The translations under genes were made by a program, and so were the position numbers. 64,000 nucleotides of DNA, taken from an uncultured Bacteroidota bacterium (GTDB lineage Bacteria; Bacteroidota; Bacteroidia; AKYH767-A; 2013-40CM-41-45). Positions 25,601 to 33,285 of the stretch are shown here, in pieces (within the stretch, counting starts at the first letter, position 1; each line of letters begins with the position of its first letter). The stretch spans positions 1-64,000 of the forward strand of contig CALMQM010000040.1 in NCBI GenBank assembly GCA_937871435.1. The letters are read 5' to 3'. A model generated the notes under the pieces. The model worked only from the letters and a program-made list of their open reading frames with translations, ran no database searches and had not been told where the DNA came from.

Positions 25601-28087
25601 CCGGCCACCTCCAATACCATTAGCATGACTGTAAATCCAAATTTACCAGCAAGTATCAGTATTGCAGCTTCTCCTTCCACTACAATTTGTTCAGGAACTA
25701 ATGTCACCTTCACTGCGACACCAACAAATGGAGGCTCCACTCCTGTTTATCAATGGAAGAAAAATGGAGTCAATGTGGGACTAAATAGTAATACGTATTC
25801 AGATGCCGCATTAGCAAATGGCAATACCATAACCTGTACAATGACCAGCAATGCCACTTGCGTAACCGGTAGTCCTGCAAATTCAAATACACTAACAATG
25901 ACGGTGAATGCAAATGTTCCGGCAAGCGTGAATATAGCGGTATCTCCATCCAATACAGTTTGTGCGGGAACTCTCGTCACCTTCGCCGCAACACCCACTA
26001 ATGGAGGCACAACTCCTGTGTACCAATGGAAAAAAAATAATTTAAATGTAGGTACCAATAATTCCGCATATTCAGATGCATCCCTTGTCAACAGTGATAT
26101 TATTACCTGTGTCATGACAAGTAATGCAACTTGTGTTACCGGAAGTCCGGCCACTTCGAACTCAGTGACAATGACTGTTAATCCAAATCTTCCTACAAGT
26201 GTGAGCGTGAGTGCCTCTCCTTCTACTACCATTTGCAGCGGAGCTGTTGTGAATTTTACCGCAACACCAACCAACGGAGGCACAACTCCGGTTTATCAAT
26301 GGAGAAAGAACTCAAGCAACGTCGGAACAAACAGCCCAACTTATTCTGATGGAAGTCTTTCGAATAATGACACTGTGTATTGCATTTTAACAAGTAATGC
26401 AACCTGTGCGACCGGAAGTCCGGCAACTTCGAACAAATTAATCATGACAGTGAATACAATATTTCCAGTGAGCGTAAGTATAGCAGCCAGCCCTTCCACA
26501 TCGATCTGCAGCGGAACAAACGTCACTTTTACTGCCACTCCTGTAAACGGTGGAGCCTTGCCGACATACCAATGGAAAAAGAACGGTGTGAATGTGGGCA
26601 CAAACAGTCCTTCCTATTCTGATGCAGGACTTGCGAATGGAAACAGCATTCAATGCGTTCTTACGTCAAGTCATACTTGTTCTTCCGGGAATCCGGCAAC
26701 ATCGAACACTATAACAATGACTGTTACTAACAATGTAGCCGCAAGTGTCAGCATTTCGGTTTCACCGGCCGCAAATATCTGCCAGGGTACAAATGTGACG
26801 TTCACTGCTACACCAACCAACGGTGGAGCTTCACCTGTATATCAGTGGAAAAAGAATGGTGTAAATGTCGGGACGAACAGCACAACCTATTCAGATGCTA
26901 CACTTGCAAATAGCAATACTATCAATTGCGTAATGACCAGCAATGCTTCTTGTGTTACAGGAAATCCTGCAACATCAAACACTGTAACAATGACTGTTCT
27001 ACCGAATGTTACTGCATCTGTCAGTATTGCAGCAAGTCCATCCGTTTCCATTTGCTATGGAACCAACGTTACATTTACCGCGACGCCTACCAACGGAGGT
27101 CAGCCGGTATATCAATGGAAAAGAAACGGTGCCAATGTAGGATCCAACAGTTCAACTTATTCGAATGCGACGTTAACTAATGGGAATACTATCAGTTGTG
27201 TAATGACCAGTAACGCGACATGTGTATCAGGAAATCCGGCTGCTTCAAATACACTTACAATGAGTGTGGATTCAATTCCAAAAATCACTTCATTCACTCC
27301 TGGAAATGGAAGCGTGGGCAACAGCGTGGTGATTACCGGTTCGTATTTCTCTTCCGCAACACAGGTGCAATTCAACACTACAAATGCAACATTTGTTGTG
27401 AACAATGCAAATCAGATAACTGCTACTGTTCCAGCAGGTGCGACAAGTGGTACAATTAAAGTGATTAATCCATGTGGAACCGGAACTTCCCTTACAAGTT
27501 TTACAATTAATCCAAGTTCGGTCACGCTGACATTAACGGTATTTATCGAAGGGTATTATCTGAATGGAGCTCCGATGCCTGCTGTTATCAATCCTGGAAT
27601 ACATCCAAATGTTTGTGATACTGTAACTGTGGAATTGGTAAGTCCGGGAAATACAACTGTTGTGCAGGCCAGTGACAAGAAAACAATTGGTACCAATGGC
27701 GTAGGAACATTTACTTTCCCCGGCAGTATGATTGGCTCATTCCACTGGATCGTTGTGAAGCATCGTAATTCCATTCAAACCTGGAGTGCTGCTGCAGTTA
27801 ATTTTCCCGGATCTACAGTAAGTTATAATTTTACAAATGCTCAGAATCAGGCATTCGGAAGTAATCAAATTGCAAATGGAGATGGCACATTTTCAATTCG
27901 AAGTGGTGATGTGAACCAGGATGATCTCATTGAATCGACCGATTTTGGATCCATAGAAAATGCTTCTCAATCATTCCTTTCTGGTTATGTGAGTGAAGAT
28001 TTAACGGGAGATAATCTTGTTGAATCATCTGATTATGGATTGGGAGAAAATAACTCTCAGCTGTTCCTTTTCGCAATCAAACCTTAA
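22667..28087 (+). CDS. Giant secreted matrixin-like metalloprotease with 11 Ig-like repeats and dockerin-like C-terminus
   Basis: The 1806-residue protein begins with a signal peptide (hydrophobic about 25-41). Layout: an N-terminal domain of unknown family (about 45-220), an IPT/TIG domain (about 224-325) and a matrixin-like zinc protease (about 330-520). The zinc site HELGHAHQLQH (475-485) and Met-turn GAVMHYAI (Met493) fit M10 peptidases, except that the usual Gly of HExxHxxGxxH is Gln482. Eleven Ig-like repeats follow (about 542-1536), each with YQWKKNGVNVG and a Cys pair. A second IPT/TIG domain (about 1537-1620), a beta domain and two Ca-binding loops (DVNQDDLIESTD and DLTGDNLVESSD) end the protein. 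No type A or B T9SS tail is visible. It is probably a surface adhesin-protease. A strong terminator follows. Confidence 0.9.
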   Translation: MKHTHTMKQVSCFPKNLLSKHSSTGILLFIFLILSGYAKATDECMMLPIPVQDRVQSASLITEAEVMSTSSFWNKQHNMIFTVSHLKIYKVFKGNKNLREFDIITTGGTVGLDRIEMTSNLILHPGQQGIFFCNVSGLDTRISYPGVTTLYDAYGLQQGFVEYNLSENSASTPFFQFSSITGQLYNEVMSYTGIQFQQVETNVKLNQSIQQLAVPKTGGNTTQAVPTITNFTPTSITAGTHSILTINGTNFGATRGTGFVEFKNANDGGATYVKAKVNDYLTWTNTQITLYVPSSSLSGGPSAGTGTIRVTNSDPNFVVSASQLTITYSHINVEFNSTGFYTEHINDNTTGGYTFQFNSTRFATNAPAVAAFTRAMNTWTCNTNINWIIGANTAVDTVLADGINIVRFDIGPSMPTNVLGTATSRLSGCVGGVDTVWTVTEIDVIYDDGAAGLAWQYGPTLANINQIDFESVTVHELGHAHQLQHIILSGAVMHYAISNGQNTRTLSAANDIAGGNYVLTKSFATHGACKTSGSQMTALSLAASVSIAANPGNNVCATSSVTFTATPVLPAGTPVYQWKKNGVNVGTNSTSYTNASWVNGDIVTCVMTVSGGCNEVKTSNAITMTVNAASAVSVSIAASPSSTICSGTNVTFTATPTNGGTPAYQWKKNGVNVGTNSATYSDATLANGNTISCVMTSSLGCTTGNPATSNTITMTVNANVAASVSIAASPSVNICSGTNVTFTATPTNGGPTPVYQWKKNGVNVGTNSVTYSDAGLANGNTITCTMTSNANCVTGSPATSNTLTMTVTASVAASVSIAASPAGTICSGTNVTFTATPTNGGSTPVYQWKKNGVNVGTNSVTYSDATLANGNTITCTMTSNATCVTGNPATSNTITMTVTTPAAASVSIAASPSSTICSGTSVTFTATPVNGGVLPSYQWKKNGVNVGLNLTTYTDGALANGDAIQCVLTSNLSCVSGSPATSNTISMTVNPNLPASISIAASPSTTICSGTNVTFTATPTNGGSTPVYQWKKNGVNVGLNSNTYSDAALANGNTITCTMTSNATCVTGSPANSNTLTMTVNANVPASVNIAVSPSNTVCAGTLVTFAATPTNGGTTPVYQWKKNNLNVGTNNSAYSDASLVNSDIITCVMTSNATCVTGSPATSNSVTMTVNPNLPTSVSVSASPSTTICSGAVVNFTATPTNGGTTPVYQWRKNSSNVGTNSPTYSDGSLSNNDTVYCILTSNATCATGSPATSNKLIMTVNTIFPVSVSIAASPSTSICSGTNVTFTATPVNGGALPTYQWKKNGVNVGTNSPSYSDAGLANGNSIQCVLTSSHTCSSGNPATSNTITMTVTNNVAASVSISVSPAANICQGTNVTFTATPTNGGASPVYQWKKNGVNVGTNSTTYSDATLANSNTINCVMTSNASCVTGNPATSNTVTMTVLPNVTASVSIAASPSVSICYGTNVTFTATPTNGGQPVYQWKRNGANVGSNSSTYSNATLTNGNTISCVMTSNATCVSGNPAASNTLTMSVDSIPKITSFTPGNGSVGNSVVITGSYFSSATQVQFNTTNATFVVNNANQITATVPAGATSGTIKVINPCGTGTSLTSFTINPSSVTLTLTVFIEGYYLNGAPMPAVINPGIHPNVCDTVTVELVSPGNTTVVQASDKKTIGTNGVGTFTFPGSMIGSFHWIVVKHRNSIQTWSAAAVNFPGSTVSYNFTNAQNQAFGSNQIANGDGTFSIRSGDVNQDDLIESTDFGSIENASQSFLSGYVSEDLTGDNLVESSDYGLGENNSQLFLFAIKP
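24290..27274 (+). repeat. Eleven in-frame tandem Ig-like repeats, mostly an exact 273-bp period
   Basis: The codon pair for YQ of the YQWKKN motif falls at 24392, 24656, 24929, 25202, 25475, 25748, 26021, 26294, 26567, 26840 and 27110. Nine successive intervals are 264 once and then 273 eight times; the last interval is 270. Only the first and last spacing deviate. Each unit encodes about 91 residues with an ICSGTNVTFTATPTNGG start, a YQWKKNGVNVGTNS core and an ATSNTITMTV end. These are coding repeats inside the matrixin-like gene, not a mobile or CRISPR array. Confidence 0.95.
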
Positions 28088-28115
28088 TGTGGTAATATTC
28101 ATTGATTTGCTTAAC

Positions 28116-28144
28116 AAACAGTCCCGGAAAAACCGGGACTGTTT
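28116..28144 (+). terminator. Intrinsic terminator of the giant matrixin-like gene
   Basis: A 12-bp stem (AAACAGTCCCGG and CCGGGACTGTTT) encloses a 5-base A loop and is followed by a T-rich tail (CATTTTATT). It starts 29 bases after the stop codon, separating the giant gene from lgt. Confidence 0.88.
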
Positions 28145-28216
28145 CATTTTATTCACTTTCCAGTTTGCAAATCTATTCGCACATTTACACTTCTAAAAAA
28201 TCAGCCTTAACACTCT

Positions 28217-29380
28217 ATGTACCCAGGACTTTCGGATTTGATAAACGATTTTTTCGGAACACATTTTTCTGTTTCTTTTCCTCCGACGTTTGGTACACTT
28301 GTGGCAATTTCATTTTTATTGGCCGCATGGACTTTGAAAATTGAATTAAAGAGAAAGGAAAAATTGGGATTAATATTTCCGGAGAAACAAACAATGTTGA
28401 TTGGTCAGCCTGCAAGTGCCATGGATCTGATCAGCAATGGAATTTTTGGATTTATTCTCGGGTTTAAACTTGTATATATTTTTGCAGAAAGTAATCAGTT
28501 TTTTTCCGACCCTCCCGGAATCTTATTGAGTACGAAAGGAAATTTTCCAGGAGCGATTGCAGGTGCTGCATTATTTGTTTATTTAAAGTACAGGGAGAAA
28601 AACAAAGAAAAATTACCTGAACCTAAAATTCAGGAAATCACTGTGTCTCCTTTTCAACGAGTTCCGGAATTCACAATGGCAGCCGCATTTGGAGGATTAT
28701 TAGGAGCAAAAATATTTCACATTTTCGAATACTGGAGTGATTTTATGGCTGATCCTGTTGGAATGTTTTTCAGCGGTAGCGGATTGACAATGTATGGTGG
28801 ATTAATCGTTGGAGCGATTGCAACCATCTGGTATGGAAAAAAACATGGTGTGCCGATGCTGCAACTTAGTGATGCAGCGGCTCCAGGTTTGATGCTTGCA
28901 TATGGTACCGGCAGAATAGGTTGTCAACTTGCAGGTGATGGTGACTGGGGTATTATCAATATGGCGCCGAAACCGGGATGGATGAGTTTCCTGCCAGATT
29001 GGTTCTGGAGTTTTAAATATCCTCACAACGTCATTTCCGAAGGCGTACAAATTCCGGGATGTGAAGGCCGACATTGTTTCGAATTGATGCATGGTGTGTA
29101 TCCGACTCCTTTGTATGAGAGCATTGCCTGCATACTGCTGTTTTTTCTGTTATGGTGGATGAGAAAAAAGACTTCAATCCCCGGAATGATTTTTTCTTTT
29201 TACCTATTGTTTAACGGCATAGAAAGATTTTTAATTGAAAGTATACGGGTGAATTCTAAATACCATGTTGCGGGAATTGAATTTACACAGGCACAACTGA
29301 TCAGTTTGTTATTGATTGTAACAGGTCTTGCAGGAATATTTATTCTCAGATCCCGTAGGAAATTAAAGTCTGATTTTTAG
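28217..29380 (+). CDS. lgt: Prolipoprotein diacylglyceryl transferase Lgt
   Basis: The 387-residue inner-membrane enzyme transfers diacylglycerol from phosphatidylglycerol to the lipobox Cys of prolipoproteins. Family marks are GLTMYGGLIVGAI (YGGL core), GTGRIGCQLAGDGDWG (the GRxGNxxNxE-like loop, here GRIGCQLAGD), HGVYPTPLYESI and the late NGIERFLIESIRVN. It is longer than Escherichia coli Lgt (about 290), with an inserted charged loop (YREKNKEKLPEPKIQE, about 120-135) and a long ELMHG-region insertion, both seen in Bacteroidota versions. Many lipoproteins in this window (FAS1, M13, MsrA, DUF4878) would be its substrates. It is followed 37 bases on by the inositol-monophosphatase gene, a likely operon. 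Confidence 0.93.
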   Translation: MYPGLSDLINDFFGTHFSVSFPPTFGTLVAISFLLAAWTLKIELKRKEKLGLIFPEKQTMLIGQPASAMDLISNGIFGFILGFKLVYIFAESNQFFSDPPGILLSTKGNFPGAIAGAALFVYLKYREKNKEKLPEPKIQEITVSPFQRVPEFTMAAAFGGLLGAKIFHIFEYWSDFMADPVGMFFSGSGLTMYGGLIVGAIATIWYGKKHGVPMLQLSDAAAPGLMLAYGTGRIGCQLAGDGDWGIINMAPKPGWMSFLPDWFWSFKYPHNVISEGVQIPGCEGRHCFELMHGVYPTPLYESIACILLFFLLWWMRKKTSIPGMIFSFYLLFNGIERFLIESIRVNSKYHVAGIEFTQAQLISLLLIVTGLAGIFILRSRRKLKSDF

Positions 29381-29417
29381 AATTCACTAAACGACCAATT
29401 CATTTTCAATTTATTGT

Positions 29418-30221
29418 ATGATTGACCTGCAGGAACTTTGCGAAAATGTTACACAGCTTACACAAGAAGTTGGTGAATTTATTCGCGGTGAACGCAAACA
29501 TTTTAATCAAAACGCTGTCGAAAAAAAAGGTCACAATGATCTTGTCTCTTATGTAGATAAACAAGCGGAACGAATGCTGGTGGACGGACTTTCTGAAATT
29601 TTACCGGGTTCAGGATTTATTACAGAAGAAAAAACAAGTTCAGTTAAAGGGGAATTGTACAACTGGATCATTGATCCTTTAGATGGGACTACAAATTTCA
29701 TTCATGGATTGCCTTGCTTCTGTATAAGTATCGGATTACTTCAGGGAAATACACTTGTGCTTGGCGTTGTTCATGAACTAAACCTGGATGAATGTTTCTA
29801 TGCCTGGGAAAATGGAGGCGCTTACATGAATGGAAACAAAATCAAAGTTTCAGCTGAAAAAAATCTTGGTGACAGCCTGATAGCAACCGGATTTCCCTAT
29901 CACAATTACGAACGGATGGAAGCATACATGGAAGTGTTCGATTATTGTATGCGTAATACACATGGTCTGCGCAGACTGGGTTCTGCTGCCGCTGATTTAG
30001 CATATGTTGCCTGCGGACGCTTTGAAGCATTTTATGAATACGGACTCAATGCATGGGACGTCGCCGGAGGAATTGTACTGGTAAAAGAAGCCGGCGGACA
30101 AGTGACGGATTTTTCCGGTGGAGAAAATCATTTATTCGGAAAAGAAATTCTGAGCAGCAATGGTTCTATTCATGAAGATTTTCTCCACGTAATCATGGAT
30201 AAATTTTCTAAGGATGAATAA
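29418..30221 (+). CDS. Inositol monophosphatase family protein (SuhB/CysQ-like)
   Basis: The 267-residue protein has the lithium-sensitive phosphatase motifs: ITEEKTSS (metal-binding Glu), WIIDPLDGTTNFIHGLP (metal-binding Asp residues and the DGTTNF loop) and LNAWDVAGGIVLVKEAGG. The family dephosphorylates inositol-1-phosphate, or 3'-phosphoadenosine phosphate in CysQ. SuhB-type is favoured by the TNFIHGLPCFCISIGL wording. It acts in the cytoplasm with Mg2+. It sits directly after lgt on the same strand and converges with the T9SS gene downstream, with only 17 bases between the stops and no evident hairpin. Confidence 0.92.
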   Translation: MIDLQELCENVTQLTQEVGEFIRGERKHFNQNAVEKKGHNDLVSYVDKQAERMLVDGLSEILPGSGFITEEKTSSVKGELYNWIIDPLDGTTNFIHGLPCFCISIGLLQGNTLVLGVVHELNLDECFYAWENGGAYMNGNKIKVSAEKNLGDSLIATGFPYHNYERMEAYMEVFDYCMRNTHGLRRLGSAAADLAYVACGRFEAFYEYGLNAWDVAGGIVLVKEAGGQVTDFSGGENHLFGKEILSSNGSIHEDFLHVIMDKFSKDE

Positions 30222-30238
30222 TGTTTGCTTCTCCCCTT

Positions 30239-32053
30239 TTATTCTTTAATGAATCGTAATGTTTTAGATTTTTCTGCTGTATAAATTCGGATAAAATAAA
30301 TTCCTTTTTCCATCCTTTCAACATTAACTGAATTCTCAACTATTCTTCCTGACTGAATTATTTTTCCGGTCATATCTATCAACTCAAAAAAATGTTCTGA
30401 AGCAACGGAATTATCGCCAAAAGAAACTGATAACATTGAGTGAACCGGATTCGGATAAATAGAAATTTCAGTTGATTCAATAACTGAATTTTCCATTGTT
30501 GGATTCACCTCCCTTGCTGGTGCAGAAAGTGTTCTGAAGGTAATTGAAGTGCTGTAGGCACTATTCCCACTGCTGCATAAGGATTGTAAGCTTACTTCAT
30601 AATTCGTATTCTTTTTCAATCCGGTTAATACGTATGAAAAAGTTCCACTCGTCCATGTAAATGTACGGGTGGTATACGGACCTGTTCCAACTTTCCTGAA
30701 ACGAATTCTGAATTGAGGAGCTGTTGCTCCACTCCAGTTGATTCTTGCACTTGTGGTTGCAATGTTTGTAATATTCACATTCGAGGGAACCGAACAATTG
30801 TACCCTGCAGTAACTGTTGTGGTCTGCGATTGGCTGGCACTGCATCCGGCTGGACTTGTGTACGAATATGTTATTGAATATGGACCACCTGCACCCGCAT
30901 TAGCCGGTGAGAAAACAGATCCTGAAATTCCAGCACCTGAAAATACACCTCCTGCTGGAGTTCCGACAAGTGTAACCGGTGCACTCAAAGTTGTGTAACT
31001 TGAATTGAGCCCGCTGAAACTGACAACCGGAATTGGATTCGCTGTTACTGTAACCGCTGTGGAAGTAAAGCTACAAGAGGCACTGGATGCAGTAACTGAA
31101 TAGGATCCTGATGAAGTTGCAGTATAACTCTGACCAGTTGCTCCGACAATAGCTGTTCCATTATTCTTCCATTGAAAAGTATAGGCCGGAGCCGCATAGG
31201 ATGCTGTTAAAACAACAGAATTACCCTGACAAAAAGACAAAGGTCCGCCTGCGTTTACACTCAAAGCAACGGGAGCGGCAGCTGAAACTGCAGCAGTGGT
31301 AACTGTATTGCAGACATTGCTGATTCTGCAAGAATAACTTCCGCTTTGTCCGGAAGGAATTGTATATTGATATGTGGTCCCACCTGTTATTGTCGCCCCG
31401 CTTTTAAGCCATTGATACCCGTTGCCGCTGACATTCGGAACAGACAAGATTCCACAGCTTGAATTGACTGTGATAGTTGTTCCTGAAACAACCGGAGAAA
31501 CAAAATTCAGTTGAATGGCGCCGGTTACAATGGACCCACAAGTGTTACTGACCTGACAGGAATACAAACCACTTGAGGTTCCTGTGTAAGAATAATTTGT
31601 AGCTCCGGGAATGTTCACTCCGTTTAATTTCCATTGATACGAACTCCAGAAAGTTCCGGGAATACAAAGACCTGGTCCAACATACATTGTATATCCGCTT
31701 CCCGAACAAATCTGAGGTGGAGGAAACGGCATGATTACGGTATTGAAATCCTGCAATGCCCTTACACGAACAGGCGGAGAAGAACTTTGTAAACCTCCGG
31801 ACCAGGTAGCAACGCAATACCAATCTCCGGATGGAGCATTGAAACTTTGTCCGCTCGCTTGTGGCATAAACATACAACCGAATTTATACCACTCATATGA
31901 AACAGCTCCTGACGGACTTGCAACCAAAGTGGTTGTTGTTACAGTTCCACATAAATCCACAATTCCAGAGGGGCTTGTGGTGAGAGCGGGCTGAGCGAAT
32001 ACGTTAAGTATAACGAATGATAGGATGTAAACAATGAGTACAAGTTTTTTCAT
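30239..32053 (-). CDS. T9SS type A cargo protein with Ig-like and fibronectin type III domains
   Basis: The 604-residue secreted protein has a signal peptide (MKKLVLIVYILSFVILNVFA). Several Ig-like modules follow, with the recurrent strand pattern YQWKLNGVNIPGATNYSY, YQWLKSGATITGG and FQWKNNGTAIVGATGQSY. An FN3-like domain (about 420-505, CSVPSNVNITNIATTSARINW) comes next. A type A sorting tail ends the protein (SIYPNPVHSMLSVSF to KTLRFIKE, about 530-604), which directs export through the type IX system and attachment or release at the surface. There is no enzymatic domain, so it is probably adhesive or structural. The Ig modules share the YQWK theme with the giant matrixin-like protein nearby but are more divergent. 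Confidence 0.92.
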   Translation of the reverse strand: MKKLVLIVYILSFVILNVFAQPALTTSPSGIVDLCGTVTTTTLVASPSGAVSYEWYKFGCMFMPQASGQSFNAPSGDWYCVATWSGGLQSSSPPVRVRALQDFNTVIMPFPPPQICSGSGYTMYVGPGLCIPGTFWSSYQWKLNGVNIPGATNYSYTGTSSGLYSCQVSNTCGSIVTGAIQLNFVSPVVSGTTITVNSSCGILSVPNVSGNGYQWLKSGATITGGTTYQYTIPSGQSGSYSCRISNVCNTVTTAAVSAAAPVALSVNAGGPLSFCQGNSVVLTASYAAPAYTFQWKNNGTAIVGATGQSYTATSSGSYSVTASSASCSFTSTAVTVTANPIPVVSFSGLNSSYTTLSAPVTLVGTPAGGVFSGAGISGSVFSPANAGAGGPYSITYSYTSPAGCSASQSQTTTVTAGYNCSVPSNVNITNIATTSARINWSGATAPQFRIRFRKVGTGPYTTRTFTWTSGTFSYVLTGLKKNTNYEVSLQSLCSSGNSAYSTSITFRTLSAPAREVNPTMENSVIESTEISIYPNPVHSMLSVSFGDNSVASEHFFELIDMTGKIIQSGRIVENSVNVERMEKGIYFIRIYTAEKSKTLRFIKE

Positions 32054-32201
32054 GAGTCGTGTGATTTGTAGGTATAGAGAAAAAGAAAATAAATTCCACT
32101 CAATGAGTGTGAATGTATCTGTAATACGAAAATCAGGAATCAGCTTTTGGCAGATATGTTAAAAGCTGTTGTGAATGAAAATATTGAGAGGGTGAAAAAA
32201 A

Positions 32202-33191
32202 TTACTTATCAGAGATCCCGTAAATGAGATCAGCAGAAAAACGCTGGTCCAGCACACCTAATTTCTCCGCACTTGCTTTGGATACCTTTATAATCAATCC
32301 TTCATTATCGCCTGAATCGGGTAATTTCCCAACCACTTTCACGAAAATGGATTTGTTATTCATCCGGTTGGTGATTTTGATAATGGTACCGTTTGGTGCA
32401 GTTCGATGTAAGGCGTAATATTTATTGGGATTGATATCCTCATCTTCTATCCAGGAAGCGACTCCTTGTTCATTGACTTCTTTTCTTCCATTAGAGAAAG
32501 TGTATTTCCTGTCTTCCTTTCTTGGCTCGAGCTTTGGTTTCTCTTCTGTTGCAGTAGGAATAATTACTGTTTCCGCTTTCCGGGGTTCTATTGTAACAGC
32601 GGGTGGATTACTCTCTGTCTTTGCGGGTGTTGAGGATGAAGAAGAATTTCCGGTTTTCTCTTCCTTTATTGCAGATTCATGAACAAGAGGATGTATGTCT
32701 GAGTTATGACCAACAATTAAAGACTGTCCAGGTTTGATTGAGTTATTTTTCAGATTATTCCAATCCTTGATGTCTTCAACCTGTACATTGTATTTCTTTG
32801 CAATACTGAAGAGGGTTTCCGACTTGGCAACTTTATGAATTTTATTGACCGCTTTTTTTCCTTGAACCGGTTGCTCTGTTTTACCTGAAACGGATTTCTC
32901 TTTGTCGATAAAATTCTTCTGAAATCTCGGGTCATTCACTTTTGCTTTTGCAGGAACTAATAAGACTTTCCCTTTGATAAGTTTATCGTCCTGATTTTTA
33001 TTTGCGAGTCTCAGTTCAGAATAAGAAATCCCGTATTTACGGGCAATGGAATACCATCCTTCTCCGTCACCAACCTGATGTTTGATGAATCTGGAACCTT
33101 GTACATTTTCAACACCAATCGAGTCAACAGGGCTACTTGCCTGAATAAAAAACGGGGTAGCTAACCCGAGAATAATCAATAAAATTTTCAT
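32202..33191 (-). CDS. Secreted protein with two LysM domains and an RlpA-like double-psi beta-barrel
   Basis: With the ATG at 33191 the product has 329 residues and starts with a clean signal peptide (MKILLIILGLATPFFIQA). The frame runs further upstream into the symporter gene, but those codons look spurious. Domains: LysM 1 (GWYSIARKYGISYSELRLAN), LysM 2 (SETLFSIAKKYNVQVEDIKDWN), a Ser/Pro/Glu-rich linker, then an RlpA-like barrel (GVASWIEDED, ALHRTAPNGTIIKITN, VKVVGKLPDSGDNEGLIIKVS). LysM binds peptidoglycan glycan. RlpA-type barrels are lytic-transglycosylase-like or denuded-glycan binding, and here the catalytic residues are not obvious. The protein is likely a periplasmic cell-wall factor. 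A 95-base gap separates it from the symporter gene upstream on the same strand. Confidence 0.88.
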   Translation of the reverse strand: MKILLIILGLATPFFIQASSPVDSIGVENVQGSRFIKHQVGDGEGWYSIARKYGISYSELRLANKNQDDKLIKGKVLLVPAKAKVNDPRFQKNFIDKEKSVSGKTEQPVQGKKAVNKIHKVAKSETLFSIAKKYNVQVEDIKDWNNLKNNSIKPGQSLIVGHNSDIHPLVHESAIKEEKTGNSSSSSTPAKTESNPPAVTIEPRKAETVIIPTATEEKPKLEPRKEDRKYTFSNGRKEVNEQGVASWIEDEDINPNKYYALHRTAPNGTIIKITNRMNNKSIFVKVVGKLPDSGDNEGLIIKVSKASAEKLGVLDQRFSADLIYGISDK

Positions 33192-33285
33192 CCGATTGAA
33201 TTTCGGCTCCATGAGGCAAAAATAGTGCAATGATGATGGGTACGAGGTACTTCTCAAACCCAGAATGAACAAGGTTTTCAACAGT

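Noticed and set aside
25750-26283. A minus-strand open frame of 177 codons inside the Ig-like repeats, together with several similar ones from 24439 to 27405
   Set aside because: These are antisense shadows of the repetitive gene. They repeat with the same 273-bp period, and the plus-strand frame is continuous with clear domains.
24290-27274. Direct repeats resembling a CRISPR-like or satellite array
   Set aside because: The units are 273 bp, in frame and encode Ig-like folds. There are no short spacer-separated repeats and no cas genes.
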